From: Seison nebaliae
Taxonomy: Eukaryota > Rotifera > Pararotatoria > Seisonacea > Seisonidae
Length of the DNA: 45,297 bases
Direction of reading: 5' to 3'
Assembly: GCA_023231475.1 (NCBI GenBank)
Contig: JALJEE010000393.1
Location: 1 to 45,297 of the forward strand
A program made the translations under genes and the position numbers. The notes under the pieces are model-generated. The model did not search any database. It saw only the letters and a list, made by a program, of their open reading frames with translations, and was not told where the DNA came from. Numbering within the stretch: the stretch's first letter is position 1; each line of letters opens with the position of its first letter. Of the stretch, positions 32,328 to 43,520 are shown in pieces.

Positions 32328-34103
32328 ATGAATTTAATGATACTTTATTCGTTTTCTTTATTGGTTCTTATTCAGGTTCATCCTTTTTCTTTTTATTTGT
32401 TTAAATTTCTCTATTCTTCTTTCAGATCGTCGTGACTGTTGGAAATTCTCTTTTTTTAATTTTTAATCCAAATTATCTTTCTTCAGGATAATGCAACGAC
32501 TACAACTAAAGAGACGACGGTTATTTCTACCACTTCCATAAGTAGCACTATTTCAAAAACTTCCACTACTGATAAAACTACTACACTTTCATCTACATCC
32601 ACATCTTCTTCCACCACTTCCACAATTTCCACCTCCACAATTTCCACCTCCACAATTTCCACTTCCCCAATTTCCACTTCCCCAATTTCCACCTCCACAA
32701 TTTCCACAATTGAATCTACCACATCTTCTTCCACCACTTCCACAATTTCCACAATTGAATCTACCACATCTCCTACACCGACACCTACACCTGGACCCAC
32801 CTCCACATCAGAGAAAACTAGTACAACAACTGAAATAGTAACTAGCACAGAAGAAATAACGGTATTAGAGAACATTTCAAAAAGAACTAATAAAAAATCA
32901 GCTACAAACAATTTATAGGAATTACTTCATTAATTTGCTATTCGATTAAGTTCATTATATTTATACAATCAATTCTATTATTTCTGATTATTTTCAAATT
33001 CTATTCAAATTTTTTTACAAATAATTTTTTATTTGAAATTTTAAATTTAGACGACAACAACTGAAGTGCCAGTCACAACCACAATTCCGCCCATTCCCGA
33101 AAGACGGGAAGTTGTCAAATTCTCGTTACCGAGATTCAATAAGACACATGCTTGTATGTTTGGAGAGATGGCATTGGTGTTCAAGATTCCTTATCAAAAG
33201 AAAGTTCTTAAATTTTAAAATTCGGAGAAATTCTTAAAAATTTTTTTTTTAAAATTATAGTTAGAAAATGGTGATGTGATAATTGCGGTAACGGAGATCA
33301 ATTCGACTAAAGAAGATTACGAATGTAGTGGAGCGTGTAGTCCAATCTCACAGGAATTGGAACTGGCATTCTACAGAAATGATGTTAGGATCTCTTTCTT
33401 CTTTGAGAAGAAGATGAAAGATGAATATTTGAGTAATGTCACTTTGGACTACAATTTGAGGAATGATCGTTTATTTCCCAACGCCGTTCATAACAACAGT
33501 TTCCTTTAATTTTCTTTTCTGCGATTGTATGGCACAATATTTTCCCTTTGAAAACTATCAGGCCGAATGGTAGCGAATGCATACAATTTGAAAAGAGATA
33601 AGAAAGTTGATGGGAGTTCTTATTTGTGTCGAACTGGCGAATCGGTAGAACTTCAATCGAATTCTGAACAAATCAAGCAGAATATTACTGTAGTGTATGA
33701 TGATTTACATTATGAAACATTTGCTGATGGATCACTTCCATATAGATATGGAGCAGGTTCAAGATCGTTCTTTCCTCCGTCTATTTTACTATCACCATCT
33801 CATCTTCTCAACTAATTGTATTATTTATTTATGTACGTTCTCTCAGTCAATGCCTATTCCAAACGGCATAGACATTTTCCAACATTTATCATTCATCTTT
33901 TGTTTCTTTTTCGTGGAAGATTGGATCATTAATTCTTTTCTATTTCTTTCCAAACAATAGCTATTGAATGTGAAGGTGATCAGAAGGTATCGAACGAGAT
34001 TCCAATTATTGTTGGCGTCTGCTTAGCTGTATTAATCATTGTTGTATTCGCCGCCTATATGATTGGGAAGCGGAAGCGAACTCAATACGACAACATTGAC
34101 TAA
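32328..34103 (+). CDS. LAMP-family lysosomal membrane glycoprotein
   Basis: Seven exons: 32328-32375, a proposed 12-nt microexon 32426-32437, 32487-32861, 33051-33203, 33261-33498, 33562-33756 and 33961-34103; 387 residues. Signal peptide MNLMILYSFSLLVLIQ. Residues about 21-165 form a Thr/Ser mucin-like stalk. The luminal LAMP domain includes HACMFGEMALVFKIPY, YECSGACSP, SYLCRTGESVEL and IECEGD, with Cys spacing consistent with LAMP disulfides. NSTKED, NVTLD and NITVV are sequons. The TM helix (IPIIVGVCLAVLIIVVFAAYMIG) is followed by a short basic tail ending RTQYDNID; YDNI is a YxxPhi lysosomal sorting signal at the usual distance from the membrane. LAMPs coat and stabilise the lysosomal membrane. 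The stalk is coded by short CCAC/TTCC repeats. Polyadenylation signal AATAAA at about 34261. Confidence 0.87.
32595..32800 (+). repeat. in-frame Thr/Ser-coding tandem repeats of the LAMP stalk
   Basis: Overlapping 15- and 18-nt units built on TCCACAATTTCCACC give (S)TISTST / TSTIS peptides, and a larger block of about 45 nt is duplicated (around 32706-32768). C-rich on this strand. The long antisense frame it creates (VEIVEV repeats) is an artefact. Confidence 0.75.
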
Positions 34104-34579
34104 AACCTGATTTATGGCATGTGAAAATTATGAATTACCTGATATATCAACGTGAATAAGTTCATTATGTTCGACCAATTTTCAAATATTTTATTTTCTA
34201 TTTTCATCCAAATATTATAACCTCTATATTCTTTCTCGATTACTAATCTGATGTTTAGTCAATAAAAACCTTTTTTTTTTATCCAAAACCGTCTTAAATT
34301 ATCTTTCTCGTCGAACAAAACATCATTTTTTTTCCAAATAAATTATTATAGTACTTTTTCTCCACAACATTTTCATTCACGAAAGTTTTGAGTCGATTTT
34401 TTTTAAGTTTTTTTAAAATAGTTTTACATCAGAAAGAAATATCGAATGAAAATGACATATGTAACATTAGAAAGAGTTCGAAGAGTTCGAGAAAAAAAGT
34501 TAGAAAAATTTTTTTTCAAAAATTCAAACTAGTTCCAAAAACTGTAAATTTTCCAGTTTTTTTTAATTAACGATATGTG

Positions 34580-34888
34580 TTATGGAATCAAATTGTTTTG
34601 AAGAAGAATTTCTTTGGTTCTTCTAGATATGTTTATTGTGAGAATAATGAAATTTTTAATTAGCAACTGAAAATTAGATATGTTGGTCAAGTTCTGGGGA
34701 GGAATATCCTCTAGGAATAATAAGAGTATTCGATTAGTTCGTCGACAGACCTGATTAGTTGGTAGCTTCCTTATGTAGCTGTTGTTCAGTTCTGAGAGAA
34801 ACACGTCGATGTCAAGGGCAGATTTGTTAATGATGTTTAAATAGTAGGAAAGTATGAAAATTTTATGGGAAACGGCATCTAAGGTCAT
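34580..34888 (-). other. unassigned ORF, possibly mobile-element derived
   Basis: A 102-codon frame with long hydrophobic and polar alternation (KIFILSYYLNIINKSALDID, VFLSELNNSYI, RILLLFLEDIPPQNLTN). The pattern loosely resembles the N-terminal endonuclease part of non-LTR elements, but no catalytic residue (E or GDxN) is identifiable. Kept as a low-confidence candidate. Confidence 0.2.
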
Positions 34889-35941
34889 GAAGGATAAGTG
34901 AAATTTTCTCTGTTGTGACCATTAGAATTAATTTTGTTCTTTTTTTCTTTTCTTCCACTTTCCTTTTCATGTTAATATGTGAACGAAGTGTATTGGGATG
35001 TGTGAAAAATGGGAATTATGAGATGGTGGAAACATTAGCTAACGTAAGTTCTTTGTAAACAGAAATGGTAGAAGAAGAAGAAAAAGAAAAGATGATATCC
35101 CGTCGAACCTTCCATCTATTCAGAAGATTTTATTTTTTGTATCATACATATCATTTTGTGTATTACAAATACAAATGTGCATCCGCCAGTCTCACCAATC
35201 TTTTTGTGAAACACCATGGATGTTGATAGTTATTAGTGCTCTAATTTTCCTTTTAGATTTATTATCACCATTCTCCTTATTACATTCCGCATTTATTCTC
35301 TTCTTATCTCCTCTCATTTGCACCTAATATTCAATAAACAACCAGATTGGATAATAGTCGTGATAGTGGAGAGAATGGATCGGTTAAACTTTCTCCCGCC
35401 TCCCCCAAAAATGAGAGTAATGAATTTCTGTTTAAGTAACGCATTTAACCGGAACATGCCACTTAACGTAATGAAACAACCCCAAGAACAACCATAAGTG
35501 GAAGAAGAAAAATCGCATTGCATCAAAATTAGTTTTAAGTACTTGTAGAACAATTTAACTCGTAAAAATGAATTCGAGAGATTAGCAAAATTGAAGGGAA
35601 ATCTGTAAGAATATAGAAAGACTGTTGAGGTGGACCTTTTACATCTCATTCTTATTGGGGGGTAATGCAGTGAAGAAAGAAGTATAGTTTTGAAAAAGTT
35701 TGTAGCTCAAATGATTTCCGCTCATTGTAGCAGCTGCAATTCAGTAGGTAATAATGATAATGATGTGTTGAATGACAGATGGGATGTTATATTTTATTAA
35801 GTTTATAGAATAAGTATAATACGATGGAAAGGAGCAAAGTGAAGGAGTATTACACCGACTCCATGTAATATTCTTCTTCTTTTATGTTGTCTTTGGAGTT
35901 CTTCCGCTACATTTCTTTAATAAATTTCAAATTGATAGAGA

Positions 35942-36196
35942 ATGTCCTTTCTATTCTCTTCTAATAACATTCTTCTTGTTCTTGTTGTTGTTGTTCTTCT
36001 TCTTCTTCACTCCCCAATTCCAATAATTATAACTGTGTTTTCCTTTCAAAGAGACACCTCGTCATATCGCGCTTATGAGATACCCACTCCCATGTCTACA
36101 GTGACCTGTGACCATACGATGGGAATGTTACGTAGGTCTATGGTAGTCTATCGAATCGAACGAAATATCGAAACAATTTCCAAATGTACGTTGTGA
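35942..36196 (+). CDS. possible small secreted or membrane protein, 84 aa
   Basis: ATG followed by a strong hydrophobic stretch (NNILLVLVVVVLLLLHSPIP) that scores as a signal anchor by eye. The remaining 50 residues contain two Cys and no motif. The hydrophobic part is coded by a CTT/GTT microsatellite, so it may be fortuitous. Confidence 0.2.
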   Translation: MSFLFSSNNILLVLVVVVLLLLHSPIPIIITVFSFQRDTSSYRAYEIPTPMSTVTCDHTMGMLRRSMVVYRIERNIETISKCTL

Positions 36197-36265
36197 CACG
36201 ACAGAAAGTTTTATCAGAAGAATTTATGTCATCAATGACGGTGTACTAATATTCGTATGTGTTTC

Positions 36266-36289
36266 TGTGTGTGTGTGTATGTGTGTGTG
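36266..36289. repeat. (TG)n microsatellite
   Basis: Alternating TG run with one TATG interruption. Confidence 0.8.
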
Positions 36290-37453
36290 ATATGGTGTTG
36301 TAGGGGAGTGAATGTGACATGTAGAAATGAGGAGAAAAAGAAGAAATCAATTATGTTTATCTTGTGTTGTATTTATTTGTGTGTTCGTTTATTGGCAATT
36401 TATTTATAGATTTCCTATCAAACATTCTCCAATGTTGCACATTTGTATTCCTAATGCAATTTGCCAATTATTCTTATTATGGTTGTTGGTCGTCCAACCT
36501 ATCATAATTATATAATATGCTGATATTGATAATTATTCAATATTATTCCATCGACCCATTTCAAATGAATGAGATGCATTTTTGGGTGAAGAAGTTTCTG
36601 GTAAAAATCGAAATTCTTAGAATAATAAATTATTTCTGATAATCAACTTCATTTCTTCATTTCTTCGAAGACTTTTCATTTCATTGATAAATAAATTTAT
36701 TTCAAAAACAGATAAATTTTATGACAATTCCATAAGAGACACAGCCGACGACTGAATAATGTGAATTAGACATAAATCGAATTCAAGGAACTATATCGTT
36801 GAGGAGAGTTGAATGTATCGATCATATAAATTGTAACAAATGTATTGTACATTTTGGATGTTCATGTATTGTAGGAGTAGATTGTGTTATGTAACGATTA
36901 TATTTGCTTGTAAAGACGGATCGATAGATTGATTTAATTTAATTTAATTGACTAACGTTTGAATGTTGAGAGTATTGTTGGAGGATGTATTATTCGACAA
37001 TTATATGACGTAATAGTCGACCATATGTTGGAATTCAATTTAATGTGATAATGAAATTTAAAGTATTTCCTAATATTTTCGAAATGAATCAGAAATTCTA
37101 ATAGATTACAATGTGAATTGAAGAAGTTTGTTTGATATTTCGCCCTTTGTCCTCACTATCATCACATCTAAATCATTTTCTCAAAATTACATAATTCGAC
37201 TTGATTGATTTTCATTGAAGTTTTCTGTAGAGTCTTATCAAAAATCATCAGAGTTTAGATTTGAATGGATTAATTGAATTTGTTTCTATGTTGAATAATT
37301 TATTGAAATTATTATCTTTTCTTGTGAAGGAAAGATCGTAACATTATTCCGATTTAGAGAGTACTACATATCGATAAATCGATTGTGAGACGAGCACAAT
37401 TTGTGAATTAATCAAAATTGATCATCTTTCTTCCCATACTTCGACAGTGATCA

Positions 37454-39556
37454 ATGACGACGATTGTTTCGAGAACAGAAAATTATGTAAATGTCATTCC
37501 ATCTAACAATGATCAAGAGAGAGAAATCGAATCTCAACAACAACAACAACAAGAAAAAGAAGAACAACAACAGCAGGGAGAGAATGAAGAGGGGCAAGAG
37601 GAAGAGGAGGAAGAAGAAAATGAACAACAATCGCCATCATATGGAAATGGAGATGATCAATCAAAAATTATTAATGACTCTTCCATAAGTTGTAGTAGTT
37701 CAACTGATGTTAATGATCTGCCTATAACAGAATTGAAGGATAATATGATAAATAGTTTTCAATTTTGTCACAACATTCCTTTCATGTCAACAAATGGATA
37801 TAATTTTAACCAATCGCTCAACTTTCCTTTCGTCTTCCCATCTCAACAACCGTACGCAAATTATGTTCAATCATCAACTGAACAAGCCAATCCAATAGAA
37901 GAAGAACAGCAACAATCCCAACAACGACAGCAAAAGAATTCTTGTGATATGTCAAACAATTATTTTGGAACGACCATGAATAATAGTGCTGTTCTATCTC
38001 ATGGGGGTAATTCGGAGAATTTATTAACAAATGATGATAGTTCATTGAATACGATATCAATTCCAACGAATAGTATGCAGTCTCCCGAACAATTAGCGAA
38101 TCTTCTCGAAACCAATTGTAATTTGACCGATAATTCAGATAATGGATTGAACGCTCAAAACTATCATAATCCGATACCATTTGCCCAATACTTCCTTCCT
38201 ATGAATAATATGAATTCGAACGTCATGTACATCGCCCCAACTCAGGATACGTCCAACACTCTCCCCAACACCAATAATAATTTGAATGAAATTATTGAAA
38301 GTAATTTTTTACAGAATCTTCATAGAAAGACCAATAATAGTAACAATTTGATGCCATATGATTTGATCCAAAAACATTATCTCACCCCCAACAATTCAGT
38401 TCACTTACCCCAACAACAATCTCAGAATTTCTCATTTCCAACTAACCACTTCAACAATCCATTGATATCTCCAATGAACTTTTGCAATCAAACGTCCACA
38501 TCAGCACCCCAGCGGAAGACGGGTTCGAATCACTCGACCAGGAAATTTAATTCTCCACGTTTCTCCACTTATTCCACCACAATTAGTAAGAAGAATTTAT
38601 TTATCACCGGTTTACCAGAAATATTCAACGATGAACAATTGCGGTCTCTTTGTGGAATGTTCGTTCATTTTCCTTTTTTTCTTTTAAATTTAATTTCATT
38701 TCATATTATAGTTATGGAGAAATTATATCATCTAAAGTCATTTATAATAAGATCAATGGAAAGTGTAAAGGTTTGATATGACATTTAAATTTTATTAAAC
38801 ATTTATTTTGAATATATATATATATATATTTGAATTTATTTTCTAATGTGAAGGTTTTGCATTTTGTGAGTTTGCGCATGAATCGAATGCCATATTTGCA
38901 ATGAACGATATTCCTCGAACGCATCATCACTTATCGGTGGAGCCGGCAAAACATCGCATAGTTTCTAATTTTTATATTTTTCTTAAAATCATTATCTTCT
39001 TTCTCCTAAGTCTCAATTCAATACGATGACAAATAATATGGATAAGACGAATGTTTATATACAATACATTCCCTATAATATGTCGAATGATGATTTAAGA
39101 AAGGAAATTTTTCGTGTTTTCCCCTCACTAAACATCGGCACCTCCAGGTTATTTATCGAGCATCTTTTTATTTAAAAATTTAATTTTATTTTTAATACAT
39201 AATTTTGATGATTCATCATAATTAAATCAATTAATGAAATTATATATTAATGTTGTCAAACTCTTTTAAAAACCATATAGAGTTATCAATGAGAAACAAA
39301 TTGCTTTCATTCGTGTACCAAATGAAGAAGCTTGCAAAAAGATAATCGATGCAATCAATTCAGGTACTTTGTTCAAAAGTTTAATTTGTAAATATTAGAA
39401 AAAAATATCCGGTAATTCTTCCTAGATATTATTCCAAAACTGAGAGCAAAAAATGCTGAGAAGAAAACCATCAATAAAATGGAACAAACATTTGTCAATA
39501 CGTCGTTGTACAATCCATACATTCTCCAAGCAGTTACATCTCCAATCTATTTCTGA
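37454..39556 (+). CDS. RNA-binding protein with Q/N-rich N-terminus and two RRMs (RBMS/Shep/SUP-26-like)
   Basis: Six exons (37454-38658, 38712-38770, 38854-38960, 39011-39147, 39281-39363 and 39426-39556), 573 residues. The first 380 residues are low complexity: Gln runs, a Glu-rich block (EEGQEEEEEEENEQQ) and Asn/Ser/Pro-rich prion-like sequence. RRM1 (from about 377) has RNP2 LFITGLPEIF, NDEQLRSLC, YGEIISSKV and RNP1 GKCKGFAFCEF, rebuilt across two junctions. RRM2 has RNP2 VYIQYIPYNMSNDDLRKEIF and the later strand QIAFIRVPNEEACKKIIDAI as an RNP1 that has lost the basic and second aromatic positions. Two adjacent RRMs with NLPYN-like cores recall the RBMS/alan shepard family, but the match is divergent. 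Expected role: cytoplasmic or nuclear mRNA regulation. An (AT)n run lies in intron 2 (about 38813-38830). Confidence 0.82.
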
Positions 39557-40480
39557 AGGAAAAAACTTAATTTGTCTTTAGCAAAATAATATTTGTTTGG
39601 ATAGAAATTACAATCCATTTCAATTCTCATTCATATCGCCCTCTGTTTCTTCCTCAACTTTAATTCGATGAATCGAATTCACTTGTTGAATGAGAAGAAC
39701 TATTCGTGTTTAACACATTCAAAATGAGACAGTGTGATTATACCCGGTATATCTAAAAACTTGTTATGAAGAGAATCAAAAATGAAAAACCCGAAAAATA
39801 TAATCTTTGTCAAAAATTCCATAATATGATAATTAATTTATTTCAATAAAAGAAATCAATGAAGTGAAATTTCTTTAAATGAAAAAACAAAAAAAGAATT
39901 TTTTAAAATAAAGTTTTAAACTTATTAGGAACTTCCCAAATCAAATTAGTCAAAACATCATTCTGAATTTCATCTTTGACTTATCGAATGTAAAAGCTCA
40001 AGTTTTTTTTATTACAGAATCTATAAAAGACAAGAGTGGGAAACGAGTATTCTTCAATGAAGTTCCTCATTCTTATGCTGATAAGGAGACAAGATGTTAG
40101 TCTCTTCGTCCAAATTCCCTGCCTTAAAAAATCATCGTCTAATAATTAAAGTTTAAACATTAAATACTTTTGAGTCCTAAAGATTTACCTTTCTCCAATA
40201 CTCTTTGAATTGGATTTTAAATTTAGTTAGGAAATTAAACTAACAAATGAGTGTTAGCAAATTTTCCGTCAAGTTTTAATTTTCATTGAATGTCAGTTCT
40301 TAAAAGAATATAAATATAAATAACGAATACCTACCAAAAATATAAAAATAGTGGAAGAGGTGAGAGGAATGTTGGAGAACGAACAGTCAAACCGAACATT
40401 TAACAATGAAAACGGATTAATTTCGAACAGAACAATATAATATTTTAATCTAGAATAGAAAAATATTATGCAAAATTACA
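39557..40480. other. spacer between the RRM gene and tRNA-iMet
   Basis: 3' UTR of the RRM gene (AATAAA at about 39845), then AT-rich DNA without recognisable content. Confidence 0.5.
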
Positions 40481-40552
40481 TAGCAGCGAGTGGTTTCGAT
40501 CCACCGACCTCTGAGTTATGAGCCCAGCACGCTTCCGCTGCGCCACGCTGCT
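40481..40552 (-). tRNA. initiator tRNA-Met (CAT)
   Basis: 72-nt cloverleaf without intron. Acceptor stem AGCAGCG/CGCTGCT is fully paired and starts with A1:U72; discriminator A. D arm GCGC...GCGT. Anticodon stem CTGGG/CTCAG, loop CTCATAA (anticodon CAT). T stem GGTGG/CCACT with loop ATCGAAA, that is A54 and A60. A1:U72 and the AUCG T-loop are eukaryotic initiator hallmarks and separate this from elongator tRNA-Met. The usual three G:C pairs at 29-31:39-41 are G:C, G:U, G:C here. A TTTT pol III terminator lies a few bases after the 3' end on the minus strand, and no other gene is close. Confidence 0.93.
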
Positions 40553-42252
40553 ATAAAAATATAAAGTTTATAAGATTTTATATTAGGATAAACTACGTTG
40601 AACATCAACATAAAACTATTGAAAAGAATTGGAAATAATCCATTAAAAATGTAATCTCACATCTTTCAAATAGATTAAGCGAAATCAAATTTGTTATAAC
40701 GTTGGTAGACCAACGATGCGTTAAATTTGGGAAGATGAAAATCGAGTTCGTCATAACAATTTTCCATTCAATAAATTAATTATTGTCTATTTTCGGTTGC
40801 ATAATCACTAATTTAGTAATTAGTCTTTTATCTAAAAAATCCATAAATAAATATAATCCTGGAATTAATGAAGAAAATAACTTGAGTTCGAAACGATATA
40901 TTTCCCTTCAAGTTTCTTAATTTTAATTGAAGATCTAACATCTTGAAGATCTCAACTCTAACTCAATTGTAAGTATAAGAATTTCTGGAACAGTGTCGGG
41001 TCCTATTCATCTGTGATCCCACGTTATGTGTATTTTTTAATTTTTTAACTTATTTAGTTAGAATTCCTGTCGGGATAGAAATGAAAAATAGGAGAAAAAT
41101 TATCGATATCAATATAATGGAAGACATAATAATATAAGACACATAGAAAGACTAATAACTAACATGTAATACATTCAACTATTCCTGATATTCCGATATT
41201 TATTATTTCTTTTATTAGAATTATAGATTAGAAAACCATTTTATAATGTAGAACATATTAATATGTTAATATGGTTGACTGAACTGAATTAATATAAGAC
41301 CACGTATGAGAATTCTGATATTAGTCGTTCGTTGGAGAATATGGATATGGTTGATTTTAAATTTTAGTTTTTAATTTCCTTTTTTAGAAAATGGATGAAA
41401 TGTTACACACAACAAAGGACATTGGAGAAAGATTAGAGAGAATCGAGCAAAGAATCTTAACAGATAATACCCCAAATTTTTCAAAATTGATAGAAATTTC
41501 AAACCTATTACCATTCACGAATATTATAGATTTAAAAAAATATTCGAAAGATTTAAAGGATTCAGAAGAATCTCTAAAATAATAATTAAATAAAGTTATT
41601 TTACATTATTAGAATATAATGTAATAATAATAATAATATAATTATTAATATAATATAATAATTCTCAAAGAAATATGAGAGCCTAAATATTGAACGCACA
41701 AATTGACATAAAGTCAATATTTTTGAACGTTACGTAATTTTAAAAATGCTTTTCATCTTTAGTCCTTTGTCTTTTATTCCTAACTTGATATTGAGTCAAA
41801 ACTAACTAAATCTTATAGACTCTTTTTTTTTATTGAAAAGTTGTTAATTTTGATTAAACTCACACTAGGGTTATTATTTATAACCAGTTTATTCATTCGA
41901 TTATTTTTCATTATTCCGCTCAACAAACACTATATAATTGTTTTTATTTCATTTCTATAGTCTTAAATAATCCAATTACTTTTGATATCCACACTAGGTA
42001 ATATATCGGATGGTACGAAACTTAACTATTAAATGTAACATAATATAAACGTTAAGTTATTTTCCGTACTCATTTTTAAGTTCATAGAATGTTCTTCGAA
42101 TGCCAATACAAATATTATTCTGCTTGTCTATTGTACTTTTTTATGTACAATTGATCGAGGGAATCGCGGTTAATAGGTAGAGTTGAAGTGGAATCGTATG
42201 TTGAGATGAAATTTTTAAAATCGGTTAGAGAAATGTTTGGAGATAACCCGTA
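40553..42252. other. intergenic, AT-rich
   Basis: Only a short coiled-coil ORF (41391-41582) stands out. There is a run of TAATA repeats at about 41620-41665. No other feature recognised. Confidence 0.45.
41391..41582 (+). CDS. short DUF4806-like ORF, possibly a terminal exon
   Basis: A 63-codon frame opens right after a TTTTTTAG acceptor-like site (MDEMLHTTKDIGERLERIEQ) and continues with an amphipathic helix, then LLPFTNIIDLKKYSKDLKD, and is followed closely by an AATAAA-like signal. The order 'coiled helix, hydrophobic-Pro, then xDLKKYSKDLKDSEESL' resembles the C-terminal DUF4806 domain common in arthropod and transposon-associated proteins. No upstream exon was found, so this may be a remnant or an isolated last exon. 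Confidence 0.33.
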   Translation: MDEMLHTTKDIGERLERIEQRILTDNTPNFSKLIEISNLLPFTNIIDLKKYSKDLKDSEESLK

Positions 42253-42768
42253 CTATCTCACGGTGTATGTGAAAACGGAATGGGTGTGAAAAGGATTTAT
42301 ATCGGAAGGATGACTAGAGATTGAGTCGGAATTGTTAAATTTATCACGGAATGAAAAAATACGACGACATAGAAGAATTGGAAGTGGTAGGATATTCACA
42401 GTAGCGAAAAGAAGTGAGCGGTTACATCGATGAAAACAGCGGATCATTCTCCTTATGAGCCGATTATAAGCTCGGTCCCAAGACAGAAAAGACCGATGAG
42501 GGCATAGAAAGATAGTCTCCAAAGAATACAAAGGTAGCAATAGGCTTCTAAAAAGTGAAAGACGGATCTTTAACGGGACGAATTTGGATTTAGGAGAGAA
42601 GGAGAAAAAAGCCGGATACGATCGAGAGCGGATCAGTGAGCCAAGGAAGATGGTAGAAGTAGCGAGAGGAATGTGGAAGACGAGATGTACGTAAATAAGA
42701 TTTCTTTAAATCACGAAGGGAACGATGTATGATCACGAAATCCTCAGCGTATGCCATAACATGCGGAA
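42253..42768 (-). mobile_element. decayed non-LTR retrotransposon reverse transcriptase fragment
   Basis: On the minus strand, from about 42764, the frame reads HVMAYAEDFVIIHRSLRDL, matching the reverse transcriptase active-site block AYADDxxxI with the second Asp pair changed (YADD to YAED). The frame then breaks. A second frame (42540-42253) reads WDRAYNRLIRRMIRCFHRCN followed by VNILPLPILLCRRIF, similar to the post-RT region of jockey-type elements. Stops and frame changes show it is dead. The base composition is less AT-rich than its surroundings. Confidence 0.5.
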
Positions 42769-43408
42769 AAAAATGTTATTTATCATTTTTCCTGTGGGAC
42801 TCATTTCACGTGTACTTTATGCTTATAAATATAGGAATTTAGTTATTACTTGCCAAAATTACTAGTTGTTCAATTTTCTGTTCAGTATTATTCTGTCCAT
42901 TCCATTATTAATATTTATGATCTTCTGATTATGTTACTGATTATAAAATAAATCATGAAATTTAATTGATCGATAAAGATTATTTAAATATTATTTTCTT
43001 CAACTTCATCAACTTCATCAAATTATTAAGTGTTTTGTTTTCAATCGTAAATGTTAGTGTGAATTGCAAAAGTCTTTTTTCAGCAGTGTATGTTAACATC
43101 AGTTATTGACCAACATTATTGTCTATCTAAAGATTAATGTAATGTATGTCAGTTCCGTTCCAACATTTAAAACAATTTTCTTATCGATTTGTTTTAAAAT
43201 TCAATTTCGAAACAATATATTTATGGATGTTATCATTCTCTTTTACTTTTATTCATAAAATAAAGAATATCCACTCTATTAATTAAGAAATAATTGGTAA
43301 GAAATTTACATGTATAATAATTGGTGTAGTTAATTTGGTGTAATAAGTCAATTTATTATATTTATTTCCATAAACATGAAGCAAATTACAAAAAATTTTT
43401 TATTAATT
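42769..43408. other. AT-rich spacer, nothing recognised
   Basis: No ORF longer than 50 codons with protein-like character, and no repeat seen. Confidence 0.5.
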
Positions 43409-43520
43409 GGTGACGAAATCACCGAAATACAGCTAAATGGGTGACGAAATCACCGTTTTGTGGGTGACGAAATCACCGATTTTCACTTAAAAACATACAG
43501 TGACGAAATCACCGGTGACC
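43409..43520. repeat. cluster of four imperfect-palindrome repeats (GGTGACGAAATCACC)
   Basis: The 15-mer GGTGACGAAATCACC occurs at 43409-43423, 43440-43454 and 43463-43477. A fourth copy lacking the first G is at 43500-43513, followed directly by a partial GGTGACC. Each unit has inverted arms GGTGA/TCACC around CGAAA. Spacers are unrelated and of different length (16, 8 and 22 bases). All copies are on the same strand. The units are GC-richer than the surrounding DNA. Confidence 0.9.

Larger units (their letters stand above)
34104..37453. other. 3.3-kb intergenic region
   Basis: Contains the LAMP 3' UTR at its left end and the upstream flank of the RRM gene at its right end. Two weak items are listed separately (34580-34888 minus and 35942-36196 plus). 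A minus frame at 35314-35649 lacks motifs. No RNA gene found. Confidence 0.45.

Noticed and set aside
32483-32911. 142-codon minus-strand frame rich in VEIVEV repeats
   Set aside because: Antisense of the Thr/Ser repeat exon of the LAMP gene; the repetitive composition keeps the frame open.
24598-34103. Operon of co-oriented plus-strand genes
   Set aside because: Separate TATA-like boxes and polyadenylation signals, large gaps and unrelated functions; no trans-splice evidence visible.
37818-38180. 120-codon minus frame opposite the Q/N-rich exon
   Set aside because: Shadow of the low-complexity coding exon of the RRM gene.
43409-43520. CRISPR array
   Set aside because: Short dyads with 8-22 nt irregular spacers in a eukaryotic sequence; repeat and spacer sizes do not fit, and no cas genes are present.
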